Virus record (IMG/VR): IMGVR_UViG_3300044699_000069
Coordinates: 1 to 37,149 of that record
Direction: 5' to 3' (one strand)
Origin: a virus
DNA: 37,149 bases
Made by a program: the position numbers and the translations under genes. Below the pieces are notes generated by a model that was not told the DNA's origin, searched no databases, and saw only the letters and a list, made by a program, of their open reading frames with translations. Numbering within the stretch: position 1 is the stretch's first letter; each line of letters starts with the position of its first letter. Below are positions 15,882 through 25,820 of this stretch, piece by piece.

Positions 15882-16008
15882 TCAGTATTCCGGTGGTAGA
15901 TCCATCAGTCGCGGCTCCTGTATGCCTCTTCCGATCTTCTCAGCGAAATGATTGGCGGTTTTTCGCGCGTCGTCCAACCCACGGACCACCCTACGCACGG
16001 CAAGCCAT
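15882..16008 (-). CDS. 41-aa hypothetical protein
   Basis: ATG 16008 follows GAGGGAAAG. With one base restored near 15992 the frame reads MACRA, RVVRGLDDARKTANHFAEKI and GRGIQEPRLMDLPPEY, stop TGA 15882-15884. The codon use is normal and the helix-forming sequence looks like a real small protein. It lies in a stretch of tiny genes (15.6-16.7 kb) with visibly lower GC than their surroundings. Function unknown. Confidence 0.4.
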
Positions 16009-16023
16009 CGCTGGTACTTTCCC

Positions 16024-16470
16024 TCAGTCTAGCCGTTGCGCGTTCAACTGCCCGAGCGCCTCGTCCTCGTCAGTCGGCTCAGGAACGTCCGGGGCATGTT
16101 CGGCGCCTCCTCTCTGGTAGCGGGAGCGCCCGAAGTAACGCATCAGTCGTCCTGGGCAAGGGCCCATCAGCTCCCCGACTGCTGCGGCCTGTATGTTGGC
16201 CCTCTCCTCTGACCGTTCGTAGGCAAGCTGCCATAACTGCTCTCGTCTGTGACTCTCAGCCAACCGAGCTTCCCACTGGTCGGTGAGGTGGTCCACCGTT
16301 CGCGATGGCACCAGGTGCCCGCGTAACAGGCTGTACAGCCCTGCCAGGAGTAGTCCGGTCAGCCCTCCGGCGCTGAACACCGAAGTGGTCCATTAGGTCG
16401 GCCGCATTCACGGGACTGGTGAATGTCGGATTGTCCTCCGGGTCAATACTCTGATCCACCGGGACATCAT
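16024..16470 (-). CDS. Single-pass membrane protein with coiled coil
   Basis: ATG 16470 overlaps the TGA of the upstream gene; restoring one C to the CCC just after it gives MMSPVDQSIDPEDNPTF. After a second base loss near 16378 the protein has a membrane helix GVFSAGGLTGLLLAGLYSLL, a basic boundary (RGHLVPSRTVDHL) and a long helical, charged segment (QWEARLAESHRREQLWQLAY then ERSEERANIQAAAVGELMG). It ends GQLNAQRLD at 16024. The 'R-x-LVP-x-RTVD' pattern after one membrane helix is common in small actinophage proteins encoded near lysis genes. The exact role is unknown. Confidence 0.55.
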
Positions 16471-16669
16471 ATGCCGTGTGCAATCAGTGAAGCTACTAAC
16501 GCGCGCTGATAACGTTGCATATCCGTTCGCTGCTGGTTTACGATTTCATGTACCTGGCGCAGGTCACGGAGTGTCTTGAGCAAAAGCGGAATGGCGCCGA
16601 CCAGAAGCGCGAATGAGGTAATCAGCGTCCAACTGCCGCGATAATCCCGGCGACCGAGGACGAGGCCAT
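16467..16669 (-). CDS. 66-aa membrane-anchored protein
   Basis: ATG 16669 lies two bases from the stop of the minor tail gene. With one G restored near 16635 it reads MASSSVAGIIAAVGTLITSF then ALLVGAIPLLLKTLRDLRQV and HEIVNQQRTDMQRYQRALVA, ending at TGA 16467-16469, which overlaps the next ATG. It has one or two N-terminal hydrophobic helices and a polar helical tail. It forms a coupled pair with the following membrane/coiled-coil gene. Function unknown; a lysis-timing role is possible. Confidence 0.5.
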
Positions 16670-16670
16670 G

Positions 16671-17521
16671 TCAGGCCGCCTCATACTCGAACTCGACCCT
16701 GATCTGGTCCGAGTTGGTGAAGTCGAACGGTTGGTGGCGTCCCACCACGCCCCCGTTGTAGTTTGAATCAAGGACGCCGTGGTGGTGGTCCTGGCCTGGA
16801 CGATGACGGCTCGGTGGCCGCCGGAAATGCTGCGTCCAGGACGAGGCCCTGGCCCCACACGATCGGCGTCGTCGCCCGAGCTGTGACCGAATCGAGAAGA
16901 TCAGTTCCCCGGTGACGTCGGCGCCCGAGCTGCCGAGTGATGATCTGGAGCTGGCACCGCACGGTCTTGCCGCGCTGTTCGTACCGGCGTGAACCGTGGA
17001 AGCCCGTGCCCAGCGTGACCGTTGGTGAGCGTCGGGCTCCAGGTGCTCCACGTCGTCCCCCAGCGGCCAGCGAGGCCGAGCTGGACGGCGCGCCGAGCAC
17101 GGACAGCGTGCTGGTTCATCGTCACGGCGCCGGACGCCGTGGTGGTGCCCAGGACGGTCTCGTTGCCTCGACGCGCCACGCGCCGGTGGTCGACAGGCTG
17201 GCCGCGCCGAGCCGGTACAGCCGGTGGTCGCCACCGATCATGAACGAGGCCGAGGCCGCGATGTTGGCCGAGGCGCCCTCGGTGAGCACCTGCACCCAGC
17301 TCGCGCTGATCGGCACCGTGCCCACGCGAGTAGTACAGGCGCTCGGTGTCGGTCTCCCGGACGTCCGGCCGCTGAACGCGGACGCCGGCCGAGTGGAGCT
17401 GGTGAACGGGGCGAACCCCAGGTGGCTGTCCAGCGCCGTCATGTTGGCGTTGACGATGGCCACCGAGTAGTTCTCGGTGGTCGGGCAGGACGAGTAGCGC
17501 CCTTGCTGTGCTGGTGCTCAC
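16671..17521 (-). CDS. Minor tail / tail-tip protein
   Basis: GTG 17521 follows GGGAGGAGAGTGAC. With about six base losses repaired, the ~285-aa product reads YSSCPTTENYSVAIVNANMT, ALDSHLGFAPFTSSTRPASA, ETDTERLYYS, ASWVQVLTEGASANIAASAS, FMIGGDHRLYRLGAASLSTT, VTLGTGFHGSRRYEQRGKTV and ends in the beta-rich SNYNGGVVG and FDFTNSDQIRVEFEYEAA. Repeated short beta strands rich in Ser, Thr and Gly are typical of phage fibre or appendage proteins. It is the last gene of the tail module and so a candidate for host recognition; no specific domain is recognised. Confidence 0.55.
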
Positions 17522-17540
17522 GTCACTCTCCTCCCGGGGA

Positions 17541-18143
17541 TCATGGGCCCGCCTGGCCCGGTCCAGGCGGCGCTGGAGCTGTGCCTTCAGGGTAGAGGTA
17601 CCGTCCCCGTTCGGCGTGGCCTCTACCCTGGCGAGCGCGGCCTGGGTGGCCTGGGCCCGCTGTGAGCGCGGCGCCCGGCCGGGAGCGGCGGACCAGGTCC
17701 GCGCCGGCCAGGTCGGCCAGCTCGGGGTCCAGGTCGCTCGCGAGCACGATGGCCGCCCGGACGTCCGCGTGACGCTGGTCGTCGGCCTTGACACTTGGCG
17801 CCGTTCCCCGTACGTCGGCCGCGCGCCGCGTGCGCTCGCTTGACCTCCTCCACCGGGCCAGGTGCCGCGCCCGGCCGGCGGCCAGCGTCGGCTCGGCCAC
17901 CAGCGCCCGGCACGTCGCCCAGCTCGGGGGTCCGGGAAGTCGGGCAGGCTCTCGTAGGTCACCAGGTCCAGGAGGGTGTCCGTATCGGTGACCCGGATGC
18001 CATACTCCCCGGCGCGCATTGGCCAAGGTCTCGATAGGGAAACAGTGCACGTTCTCCAGGACCGAGCCGTCCTCCTGGTCGATGGCACGCCGGACCTGGA
18101 GCCAACGGCCGGTCTGGACCATCTCCAGAAAGCGCACAGCCAC
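17541..18143 (-). CDS. Tail-module hypothetical protein
   Basis: GTG 18143 follows AAAGGAGG. The N-terminus MAVRFLEMVQTGRWLQVRRA and IDQEDGSVLENVHCFPIETL is followed by GIRVTDTDTLLDLVTYESLP. Frame errors then scramble the middle; ADDQRHADVRAAIVLASDLD, PELADLAGADLV and helical QATQAALARVEATPNGDGTS can be recovered. The C-terminal RRLDRAR region is basic and probably helical. It lies between two minor tail genes and is likely a tail-associated structural or assembly protein. No family is recognised. Confidence 0.45.
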   Translation of the reverse strand: MAVRFLEMVQTGRWLQVRRAIDQEDGSVLENVHCFPIETLANARRGVWHPGHRYGHPPGPGDLREPARLPGPPSWATCRALVAEPTLAAGRARHLARWRRSSERTRRAADVRGTAPSVKADDQRHADVRAAIVLASDLDPELADLAGADLVRRSRPGAALTAGPGHPGRARQGRGHAERGRYLYPEGTAPAPPGPGQAGP

Positions 18144-18155
18144 GGGTGCCTCCTT

Positions 18156-21112
18156 TCAGTTGATAATGATGGTGGCCAACCAGTCGATTTCGATGGCCAA
18201 TGACGTGCTGATCACCAGGGTAAATGCAGTAGTTGAATACGCCGTTAGCTTGTGGTTGAAGTTGGTGGCCGAGCCGTTCCGGACGGCGTAGAAGGGGCGA
18301 GGAGCGGTAACCATCGTCGGCCGTAGGTCATCGTAAAGCTGGTGCCCGCGATCGTGGCGAAAGCACCCGGCATGAACAGGTCATCCGAGCCCAACGACGT
18401 CACCGTGGAGTCGTGGAGCTTTCCCGTGTAACGTGAAATAGTCGTCCTCGAGATCGTGATTCCGGCCTGCATTGTGGTCCCGGTGTCGTCCCCAGACGGC
18501 CATCCGGCAACGCTCGTCCCCGCCCGAGTGAATGCCTGGAAACCTGAGACCAAGCTGTTTGTTGTCCAACCAGTAACCCGCGTAGAACGCGTTTGTTGAA
18601 CGCGTAAAGACCGGCCTTCAGAATGTCACCCGGGAAGTAGCCCGCGATGATCTGGCCACGGTCCGCGTAGTACAGGCCACCCGAGGCACCGAAATCACTC
18701 CGGAGGTACCCGGAGCGCCAGTGACCGGTGGAGTACAACGTCCCGAAGTAATTATCGTTCGCGTCCAGGCTTGACCGAATTCGGATGCCGGACTCGGCAC
18801 CACCGTAATAGCTCTGAGTGTCGATCAGGGAAAAGTCCCCGTTGTCCGAGCTGTAGAACCTGATCTGGCCCTCGCCGCCGGACGGGTTGATCCGTACCCG
18901 GCGGCCGGCCGCGCTCGTGGTCAGCTCTCCCACCATCGACACGTTTCCGGACGTATCGGCCAGGAACGTGTTAATTCCGGACGAATCGTACGTGTAGAAC
19001 CCGGTGGAGTCCATGGTGGCCCGGGCGCCGGCCAGCGCCGTCTGGATGCTCCCAGCCATCAACCACTGGGCCGTGATGCTTCCGGCCGTGACCTTGCTGA
19101 CGGACAGGTCGCTGATGTGCGCGTTGTCGATCAGGACGACCGACACCCCGGCGGCCGGGCTCGCGGCCGAGCGGTTGCCGGTCCGGTCGACGGCCACCAC
19201 CTTGACCTGGACGCCGTCCACCTGGGCGATGGTGAAGGTGCCCACCACCGGCACGCCGGCACGCATCAGGCCGACGTTGGCCTGGAGCTTGCCCACCCGG
19301 GTGGACTCATCCGGGGTGAACGCGGGGTCACCCGAGACGTGGACCTCCAGGTGGTCCAGGTCCGGCTCCAGGTTGAACGTGCCCCCGGCGTTGACGCCGA
19401 GCCGGTGGACCACCTGGACGGCCACCTGGGAGCCGGCCACCTCGGGCGCGGCCGGCTGGGACGGCGCGAGGTTGTCCAGCGCGGCCGGCACGGTCCAGCT
19501 CGCGCTGAACGCCGAGCGGTTCGGCGGGCTCGCGGTGTCGACGGCAGGACACCTGGAACTCGTAGTTGACTCCCGGCGTCAGCTCGCTGACCAGCACCGT
19601 GTTGGTGCCCCAGGGCACGTACTCCGTGCGCCAGTTGGTGTCCGTGATGGCTGGAATGAGCGGTTGCTGGTGGGTGAGGAGCTGGTCATGGTGCTTGCTG
19701 GCCATCTGGAGGTGCGTGGCCGGGTAGGGTTGATCGTCACCGGCCGATGGCGGCACCTCGTAGTGGTCGCCATCGACCACGGTGGAGCCGTCCGTGTTCA
19801 GCGGCGTGGTCCAGGTGAGCTGGACGACGGCCTTGGTGTCCGAGGTGCCCTGGAGCGCCGTCTGGTAGGCGGACGTCGCGCTCGCGCTGAACGTGGGGGT
19901 GGCCGGGATGCTGGAGTCCGGGAGCGGCCGAGAGCCCACCTGCTGGTAGCTGTTCGCCAGGATCTCGCGGTTGAACTGGCCGACCACCACGGTGGTGGCG
20001 CCGGCCTCGGGCACGTAGTAGCGAGACAGGTCGGTCCACGTGCCGTTGCCGTCCCGGAAGGCCACCGTCCAGCCCTCGGGGACCGGCCAAGTCATCTCGG
20101 TGACCTGGACGTAGAGCGGGTTGATCACCAGGCCCCGGTAAACCTGCTCCCGCGCGGGGTCGCTGAAGCCGTTGGCAGGGGTCGAAGATCATGATGGTGT
20201 CGCCCACCACGAACTCGCCCTTGACGTCGTAGGCCGAGGTGTCCAGCGTGACGGCGTAGCGGGTCGAGCTGAAGCGGTTGAGCTGGAGCGTGGCGCGCAC
20301 CAGCGCGTTGCCCCCCGACGTGTCGGCCTCGCTGATCAGCCGGGTGAGCTTGACCGGGTTGCCCCGAATGTCCTTGTACGGCACGACGCCGAGTGAGGCC
20401 GAGCCGGTAGCCGTGGAGCCCTCCTCGCCCTCGGCCAGCAGGACGACGCGCGTGGTGTAGTCGGACAGGTCGCTGTCCAGCTCCAGGTTGCCCCGCATCC
20501 CTACGATGGCGAGGTCTCGGCCCTCGGCCTCGTTCTTGGCCACCAGCATGGCCACCGGCGTCGTCGGTAGAGCGCGGATTCCGGGCCGGCGTCCACCGTG
20601 CCGTTGCCGTTGACGCGCCAGCCCACCGGCACCGTGCTGGAGCCGAACGTGTCCGTGACGTAGGTGAGCGCGTCCCTGGGGGACTGATAGATGAACCTGC
20701 TGGTGAAGGCCCCGCCGTCGCCCGGAACAGCCGTCAGCGTGCCCACGGTGACCGACAGGACGGACGCCAGCAGGGTGGTCACCGTAGCGCTGAAAGTCCC
20801 GGACGCTGTGATCCCGGTCTCGTAGACGTAGCCCTTGCTGTCCTCGTCCCCCAACCAGAACGCCATCCCGGCGCCGCTCAGGATGGTTCTGCCGTCCTCG
20901 CCACCGGCCTCGCGGCGCCGGTACACCCCCACGTAGCGCGCGGCGCTCAGGAGGCTGTCCCCGGCCGCCTGGATGTCGCCCTCGGTCATCCGGCCGGGGA
21001 GCACGGCGAGGTGGCCGAACGGCGTCACGGCGTCCAGGACGTCGGCCGGCGTCTCGGCCCGGAGCGTGAGCTGCCAGGAGCCGAGGGCCTGTCGGACCTC
21101 GGTCACGCTCAC
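18156..21112 (-). CDS. Large minor tail protein with fibronectin-like repeats
   Basis: ATG 21112 overlaps the stop of the upstream minor tail gene. Repairing about five base losses gives a ~985-aa protein. The N-terminal region (VRQALGSWQLTLRAETPADV) resembles tail-hub/baseplate domains; the middle includes TMTWPVPEGWTVAFRD-type beta structure and at least one fibronectin III-like domain (VLVSELTPGVNYEFQVSAVD). The distal part has ISDLSVSKVTAGSITAQWLM and MDSTGFYTYDSSGINTF, a pattern seen in siphovirus tail-tip proteins of Gram-positive phages. The C-terminus (FNHKLTAYSTTAFTLVISTS) is beta-rich and ends at 18156. It is likely the central fibre/tip protein that contacts the host. Confidence 0.7.
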
Positions 21113-22351
21113 CGAACCACCACCATGTCCTCCAGGCCCATCGCGGTGAGGTACTGGGCGGCCATCGCGCTGGCCGCGTCGCCCGACGGCGCGGCCGAGC
21201 CCCCGACGACGGTCCCCAGCGCGAAATCGCGCCGGGTGGCCGCGCTCGCCGTGATCCGCCCACCGTGGTCATGGCCGTGAACGAGCGAGGGGTGATCACC
21301 ACGTAGCGGTTGCCGAACGCGTCGTTGGCCGTCGCGCTGACGTACCCGGCGCTCGCGGGCGCCGTGCCGGCCTCGTTGGTCGCCCGGTAGATGCCCAGCG
21401 TGGTGGCCGCGTCGGTCTGAAGGGTGCCCTCCACGAACCGAGAGCCGCGCCGGAGCGTCAGGTCCAGGATGGCGCGCCCGGCGCCGGACGCCCCGGCGGT
21501 CGACTTGACCAGCCGCACGGTGCCCAGCTCGTAGTCGTTCCGGAGCACCGTCACGGCGTCCCAGCTCGTCAGGCCCCCGGTGGCCGAGCCGGTCACCGAG
21601 ACGTTCCAGTCGATCGACTCCCAGGCCGAGCCGTCCCAGGCCGACACCACGAGGCTGGCCGAGGAGCCCTGGGCGACGCGCACCAGCGCGTTCTCCAGCG
21701 TCCAGGCGCCGGCACTGGCCGTCATCGACAGGTTGACGGCTGTGCGCTCCAGGCCGCCCACGATGACCCGCACACGGCCCAGCCCGTAGTTGGCCAGGGT
21801 CGAGCCCCACCGGGGGCTCGCGGACGCCGGCACGCCCCGGTAGACGGTCACCTGGCCGCCGTCCGCGATGGCCCGGGCGATGCTGCCGGACGGCTGGGAG
21901 CCCACCCCGGTGAAGTAGGCGTACGCGCTCGCGGCGGGCGCGTGCCAGCGCTCGCCGGAGAGCCCGAAATCGTTGGTGCGTGCCACGCCGGTGAGCCGGC
22001 TGGAGATGTCCACCCCGTTCTCCGGCCCGATGCGGACGAGCTGGAGCGACCATTCGGTCTTGACCACCTCGTTGCCCCAGTTGGTCACCGGGCCGGCGTT
22101 GGCGTCCGTCACGAGGTAGAACCCCGAGTGATCGGTCTTGTCCGTGAAGATCACCGGCACGTAGCGGCCCAGGAGCGCCAGGACGTCCTCGGTCCGCTGG
22201 GCCACCTCGGCCAGCGTGTTCGGGGGGCTGGACTCCTCACCCCGGATGGCCAGCGTCGGTCGCCCGTGCTGGCGTTGCGCGCCGGATCGACCTGGAAGCC
22301 CTCCCGGAGCATGAGCCGGCCGAGCTGCAACGTGCCCCACGTGGTGGCCAT
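21109..22351 (-). CDS. Minor tail protein (distal-tail-like)
   Basis: ATG 22351 overlaps the tape measure stop (TGATG). It opens MATTWGTLQLGRLMLREGFQ and, with base losses near 22245 and 21262 repaired, continues EVAQRTEDVLALLGRYVPVI, FTDKTDHSGFYLVTDANAG and long beta-rich stretches (GSGSIAR-type, WTLENALVRVAQGSSASLVV), ending AAQYLTAMGLEDMVVVR. At ~414 aa and immediately after the tape measure, it occupies the usual place of a distal tail or first minor tail protein, which caps the tube and holds the tip. The domain assignment is by position and composition. Confidence 0.65.
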
Positions 22352-24446
22352 CAGGCATAGTCCCTCTCGTACTGGGCCAGCATCGCGTGGAGCTTGGCCG
22401 CGAACTTCCGGGCGGCCAGCGGGTCGGTGAAGTCGATCATGCCCTTGATGTTGAGGATGAGCTGGCCGATCGACACCCCGCCGCGCCCGGTGCCGGCGGC
22501 CGGCGTCATGGTGGCCTGGACGGCCGGGTGGACGACGGCGGGCGCCATGGCGTCGATGCGCTGGCGCTCGCGCGGCATCTGGTCGCGATGCCCTGGGTGA
22601 TCCCCGGGGGAATCCAGCGGCCCACCTCGTCAGCGGCCACCTTGCTCGGGGAGCCGATCCCCAAGGCCGACTTCAGGCCGTTGATCACCTGCTGGGCCGC
22701 GTTCTTGGCCGCGTTGATCGCGGCCCCCACGGCCCCCTTCATGCCGCTGGTGAGGCCCCGGAGGATGTTGGCGCCGGCCGAGTACAGCCACGAGCCGGCA
22801 CCCGCGAACACGCTCTTAATCTGGCCGGGCACTCCCGCGATGGCGCGCCGGGCCTTGCCGGGGAGGCTGGAGAGCCACCGGACGGTCCCGGACACCAGCG
22901 AGCTGGCCGAGTTGGTGGCGTTGGTCCGGGCGCTGGTGAAGGCGCCCACCATGTTCGCCCACAGCGAGGAGATGGCGGCCCGAGCTCGGCCGGGGAGCGC
23001 CTGGAAGAACCGGACAGCGTTGTCCACGGCTGTCCGGGTCCAGCTCGTGACGTTCGTCCGGACCGTGTTCCAGGTGCCCACCATCAGCGCCCAGGTGGTG
23101 GAGACGGCGCGAGCGATGCGGCCGGGGAGGTCGATGAAGAACTTGATCCACGAGCCGATCATGTAACCGATCAGGAACAGGCCCCGGTTGGTCATCTCGC
23201 CCAGCCACCGAGCGACGATGCCGGGCAAGGTCGCCAGGAACGAGCCCACTCGGCCCGGGAGCGCGCCGAGCCACGCCACAGCCGTGTTGTAGAAGCTCAC
23301 GATGGCGGCCCCGACACCCTGGAACCAGCCGATGGTCGAGTGGTACCAGCCGCTCACCGTGGAGCCGATGGCCGTGAAGAAACCGACGATGGCGTTACCG
23401 GCCGACGAAAGCCACCGAGGGATATTCTCGGCCAGGTACTGGTATGCCTTGTAAACCGCCACCACAGCCACCACGGCCAGGTTGCTGATAGCCATGATGG
23501 AAAGGAACACGTTCCGGGCGGCCTCGTAATGCGTGGACAACCAAATGAACGCTGTGCCGAGCACCCGGAGCACAGTACCCAGGTCTTCCATGAACATGAA
23601 GAACGATTCCATGATCTTCGGCCAATTCTTGGCCACGGCCAACAGCGCCTCGTTGATGAAAGCCCCCAGCGACATCAAGGGCTCCTCAAAACCGAGAGTC
23701 TGGCCGACTACCGCCATCAGCGCGGTAAGTCCGGGCATCATGTTTTCGATCATCCCGGAAAGGCCACGCGCTAGCGGCACAATCGCGGGCGCCAACGCCT
23801 TGAAAATGGCATTGATCGGGTTGCGCAGGTTGTGGAGTAGCGTGTTGATGATTCCCAGGGCCTGGATCATCGGCTTAAGGAAATGAGTCTTGGCGGCCCC
23901 ACCGAACACGTTCTTGAACGTGTTACCGATACGCTTGGCGGCCTCAATCAGCTTGGGCTCGTCCTTCAGCAGGAATGCCCCGAGCCCGATGAACCCGAGC
24001 CCAATGCCGCTCCCGAGAGCCACGGCCAGCGTGCTGGCGATGCCGGCGGCCAGCATGGTGCCCAGCGACGCGGCCACGCTCCCGACGGCGGCCAGGCCCA
24101 CCGGGGACTTGACGAACCCCATCAGTCCCTCACCGATGGCCCCGGTGATCTTGGGGGTGAACAGCACGCCGGCCGTCGCCTTGACGGCGTCGCCCATCGA
24201 CCGGAGCAGGGACCGGGCGCCGCGTCGGCCACCCGAGCGGCCACCCTTGTCCGCCGACTCCCCGAACACGTCCTCCGTGGTGCTGATGAACCTGCCGCGC
24301 GAGTCCCTGAGCCGGCGGCCCGAGCTCCGGCTGAACTCCTCCCCGGCGTCCTCTCCGGCGACCTGGGCGGCCTCGGTGACCTGGTCCCGGTCATATTTGG
24401 TCTCGACGTCGACATAGGCGTCAGCGATCTTGAACCCGTCGGCCAC
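22351..24446 (-). CDS. Tape measure protein
   Basis: ATG 24446 opens MADGFKIADAYVDVETKYDR, a typical tape measure N-terminus. The ~699-aa chain has long helical and hydrophobic segments (PVGLAAVGSVAASLGTMLAA, GSGIGLGFIGLGAF, NVFLSIMAISNLAVVAVVAV), Trp-rich repeats in which 'T-x-W...V' units recur, and AINAAKNAAQQVINGLKSAL near the end. A base loss near 22590 (GG to G) splits off the last ~75 residues (MPRERQRIDAMAP...LAQYERDYA), whose VSIGQLILNIKGMIDFTDP ending is characteristic of the family. It sets tail length and enters the cell envelope during DNA ejection. Gene length predicts a relatively short tail. Confidence 0.9.
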
Positions 24447-24458
24447 GCCTACCTCCTC

Positions 24459-25126
24459 CTACCCAACGTCGAACAGGTCACCGAGTGCCAAGCCGTCAGA
24501 GTCCGCTCCCAGCGAGCCGGCGGCCCCGAGCTCCAGGTCTCTCACCGTGGCGCCGGCTGGAGCTCCGACCGAACTGGCAGGCCGGTCCTCCTCCTGAGAG
24601 GCCAGCCGGGCAGCCATCACACCCGCGTAGGCGGGCGCTCGCCACGCCAGGGCCATGTACTCCGGCCCCGGTAGTGCCAGTGCTTGTGCCGGGCTCAGGC
24701 CGTAGAACGCTCGGAAGTCCGCCCACAGGTCGCGCTGGTGGTCGAGCACCCATGAGACCTCCTGGGCCCGGCTGGTCAGTTTCCCTCGGCCGCCCCGAGG
24801 ACGTGGTCCGCCACGACGTCCGAGACGGCCCGGAGCTGGGCTGCCGTGGCCGTCCGCTTCAGCGCGGCGTAGCCGTCCTTGCCGAACACCTCCTGGAGGA
24901 GCCACACGATCGCGGCGGCCTCGTTGACGGCCATGCGCTCCAGGCCCTCCAGCGCGAGCTCGGCCGAGACGTCCACGGGCATCCCGTAGACCTCGCCGTT
25001 GGCCGTGAACACGTCGATGGTGCCCCCGTCGGCCGGCCCCCCGAGCTCGATGATCGCAGAGCTCTGCGAGCTGAGCCGGGCGGCCGGCCGACGGTTGGCT
25101 GTTGCGGACTTGCGGGGCGTTGCCAC
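24459..25126 (-). CDS. Tail assembly chaperone, -1 frameshift fusion (GT-type)
   Basis: Ribosomes that slip -1 at GGGAAAC (minus strand, 24785-24779) join the upstream chaperone to this downstream frame. The extension reads GKLTSRAQEVSWVLDHQRD, LWADFRAFYGLSPAQALALP, GPEYMALAWRAPAYAGVMAA and ends ALGDLFDVG, stop near 24459. The 'DFRAFYGLSP' segment is typical of the second chaperone ORF in siphoviruses. As with lambda G/GT, both products would coat the tape measure during tail assembly. The fusion is ~222 aa. Confidence 0.8.
24776..25126 (-). CDS. Tail assembly chaperone, short form (G-type)
   Basis: GTG 25126 is preceded by AGGAGG at five bases and gives MATPRKSATANRRPAARLSS; an upstream in-frame GTG exists but lacks a site. 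The 116-aa protein has GTIDVFTANGEVYGMPVDVS and helical ALEGLERMAVNEAAAIVWLL, QEVFGKDGYAALKRTATAAQ, ending GAAEGN at TGA 24776-24778, one base past the slippery site. Order (major tail protein, this gene, tape measure) and the frameshift define it as the first tail assembly chaperone. Confidence 0.85.
   Translation of the reverse strand: MATPRKSATANRRPAARLSSQSSAIIELGGPADGGTIDVFTANGEVYGMPVDVSAELALEGLERMAVNEAAAIVWLLQEVFGKDGYAALKRTATAAQLRAVSDVVADHVLGAAEGN
24779..24785 (-). promoter_or_regulatory. Programmed -1 ribosomal frameshift site
   Basis: The minus strand reads GAG-GGA-AAC-TGA. GGGAAAC is a canonical X-XXY-YYZ slippery heptamer placed directly before the stop of the short chaperone, and the -1 frame continues GGG-AAA-CTG into the long open frame. 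Confidence 0.85.
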
Positions 25127-25142
25127 AGGTGCCTCCTGAAGA

Positions 25143-25158
25143 TGTTTCACGTGAAACG
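25143..25158. promoter_or_regulatory. parS-like ParB-binding palindrome
   Basis: TGTTTCACGTGAAACG matches the bacterial chromosomal parS consensus TGTTTCACGTGAAACA at 15 of 16 positions; the inner 14 bp (25144-25157) are a perfect palindrome identical to the core used in Streptomyces and many other bacteria. It sits in the 37-bp gap between the major tail gene and the chaperone gene. No ParA or ParB gene is seen in the window. Confidence 0.8.
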
Positions 25159-25163
25159 GCGAG

Positions 25164-25742
25164 CTACGCCGTCTGGTCGACCACTCGGAAGGGTCGGATG
25201 GACGAGGACACGTAGTGCGCCCCGAACGTGGTCTTGAACACGGTCTGTTCGTCCTTCTTGTACACCGGCTCGGTGCCCTCCAGGCTCAGCACCTTGCGCA
25301 CGATCACCCGGCGGTTGAACCCGCCCGCGCTCGCGCCCGGCGCCCAGCCGTCGAACAGGATGGCCTTGTACGTCGGCTGGGTGGCCGCGTTGGTGTTGCT
25401 GGGGTCGAACGTGGAGTACGCCGCGCTCGCCGTGATGGCCGAGCTCGGCTCGTTCAGCGCCAGCGCCAGGTTGGTCAGGGTGGGCTCGGCCAGGTTGGTG
25501 ACCACGCGGACGTCGCGCTTGCTCAGCCGGCGGCCGGGCACGTCCACGATCTGGTCAACGTCCAGCTCGAAATACTCCTGGTTGATGTTGACCGTGACGC
25601 CGTCGTTGGTGCCCCCGGCGTCCGCCCAGGTGCTCGCGGACGGCGTGGTGTTGACGGCCGAGTCTGCGGGCTCGGTGGCACCGAACGAGCTCGTGTAGAA
25701 CACCCCCGGGCCGGCCAGGAGGTTCAGTGCGGTGACGGCCAT
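25164..25742 (-). CDS. Major tail protein (tube)
   Basis: ATG 25742 follows GAGGAGG. The intact 192-aa protein begins MAVTALNLLAGPGVFYTSSF and has the beta-rich middle typical of siphovirus tube proteins: GTNDGVTVNINQEYFELDVD, QIVDVPGRRLSKRDVRVVTN, LAEPTLTNLALALNE and RRVIVRKVLSLEGTEPVYKK. The 'V-D-Q-x-x-D-V-P-x-x-R' region and the C-terminal strand pairs fit gpV-like folds. Its place before the frameshifted chaperones and tape measure confirms the role. It polymerises into the tail tube. Confidence 0.85.
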   Translation of the reverse strand: MAVTALNLLAGPGVFYTSSFGATEPADSAVNTTPSASTWADAGGTNDGVTVNINQEYFELDVDQIVDVPGRRLSKRDVRVVTNLAEPTLTNLALALNEPSSAITASAAYSTFDPSNTNAATQPTYKAILFDGWAPGASAGGFNRRVIVRKVLSLEGTEPVYKKDEQTVFKTTFGAHYVSSSIRPFRVVDQTA

Positions 25743-25820
25743 GCCGTCCTCCTCTGTGGTGCGTAGGGCCGGCCGATTGCCGGTGGCTGGCCCCTCGGTG
25801 CGTGTCGGTCCAGAAGATCG

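Noticed and set aside
15922-15940. CTCTTCCGATCT near 15925 looks like the end of an Illumina adapter
   Set aside because: On the minus strand these bases encode part of a plausible small protein (AEKIGRGIQEPRLM), and the next adapter base does not match, so it is more likely a coincidence than leftover adapter.
19004-20194. Long plus-strand open frame opposite the large minor tail gene
   Set aside because: Also a shadow frame: low-complexity Arg/Gly/Val-rich translation, no ribosome site, and a clear tail protein on the other strand.
25144-25157. The GTTTCACGTGAAAC palindrome as a transcription terminator
   Set aside because: Allowing a 4-nt loop leaves only a 5-bp, AT-containing stem with no T-run, much weaker than the real GC-rich hairpins in this phage.
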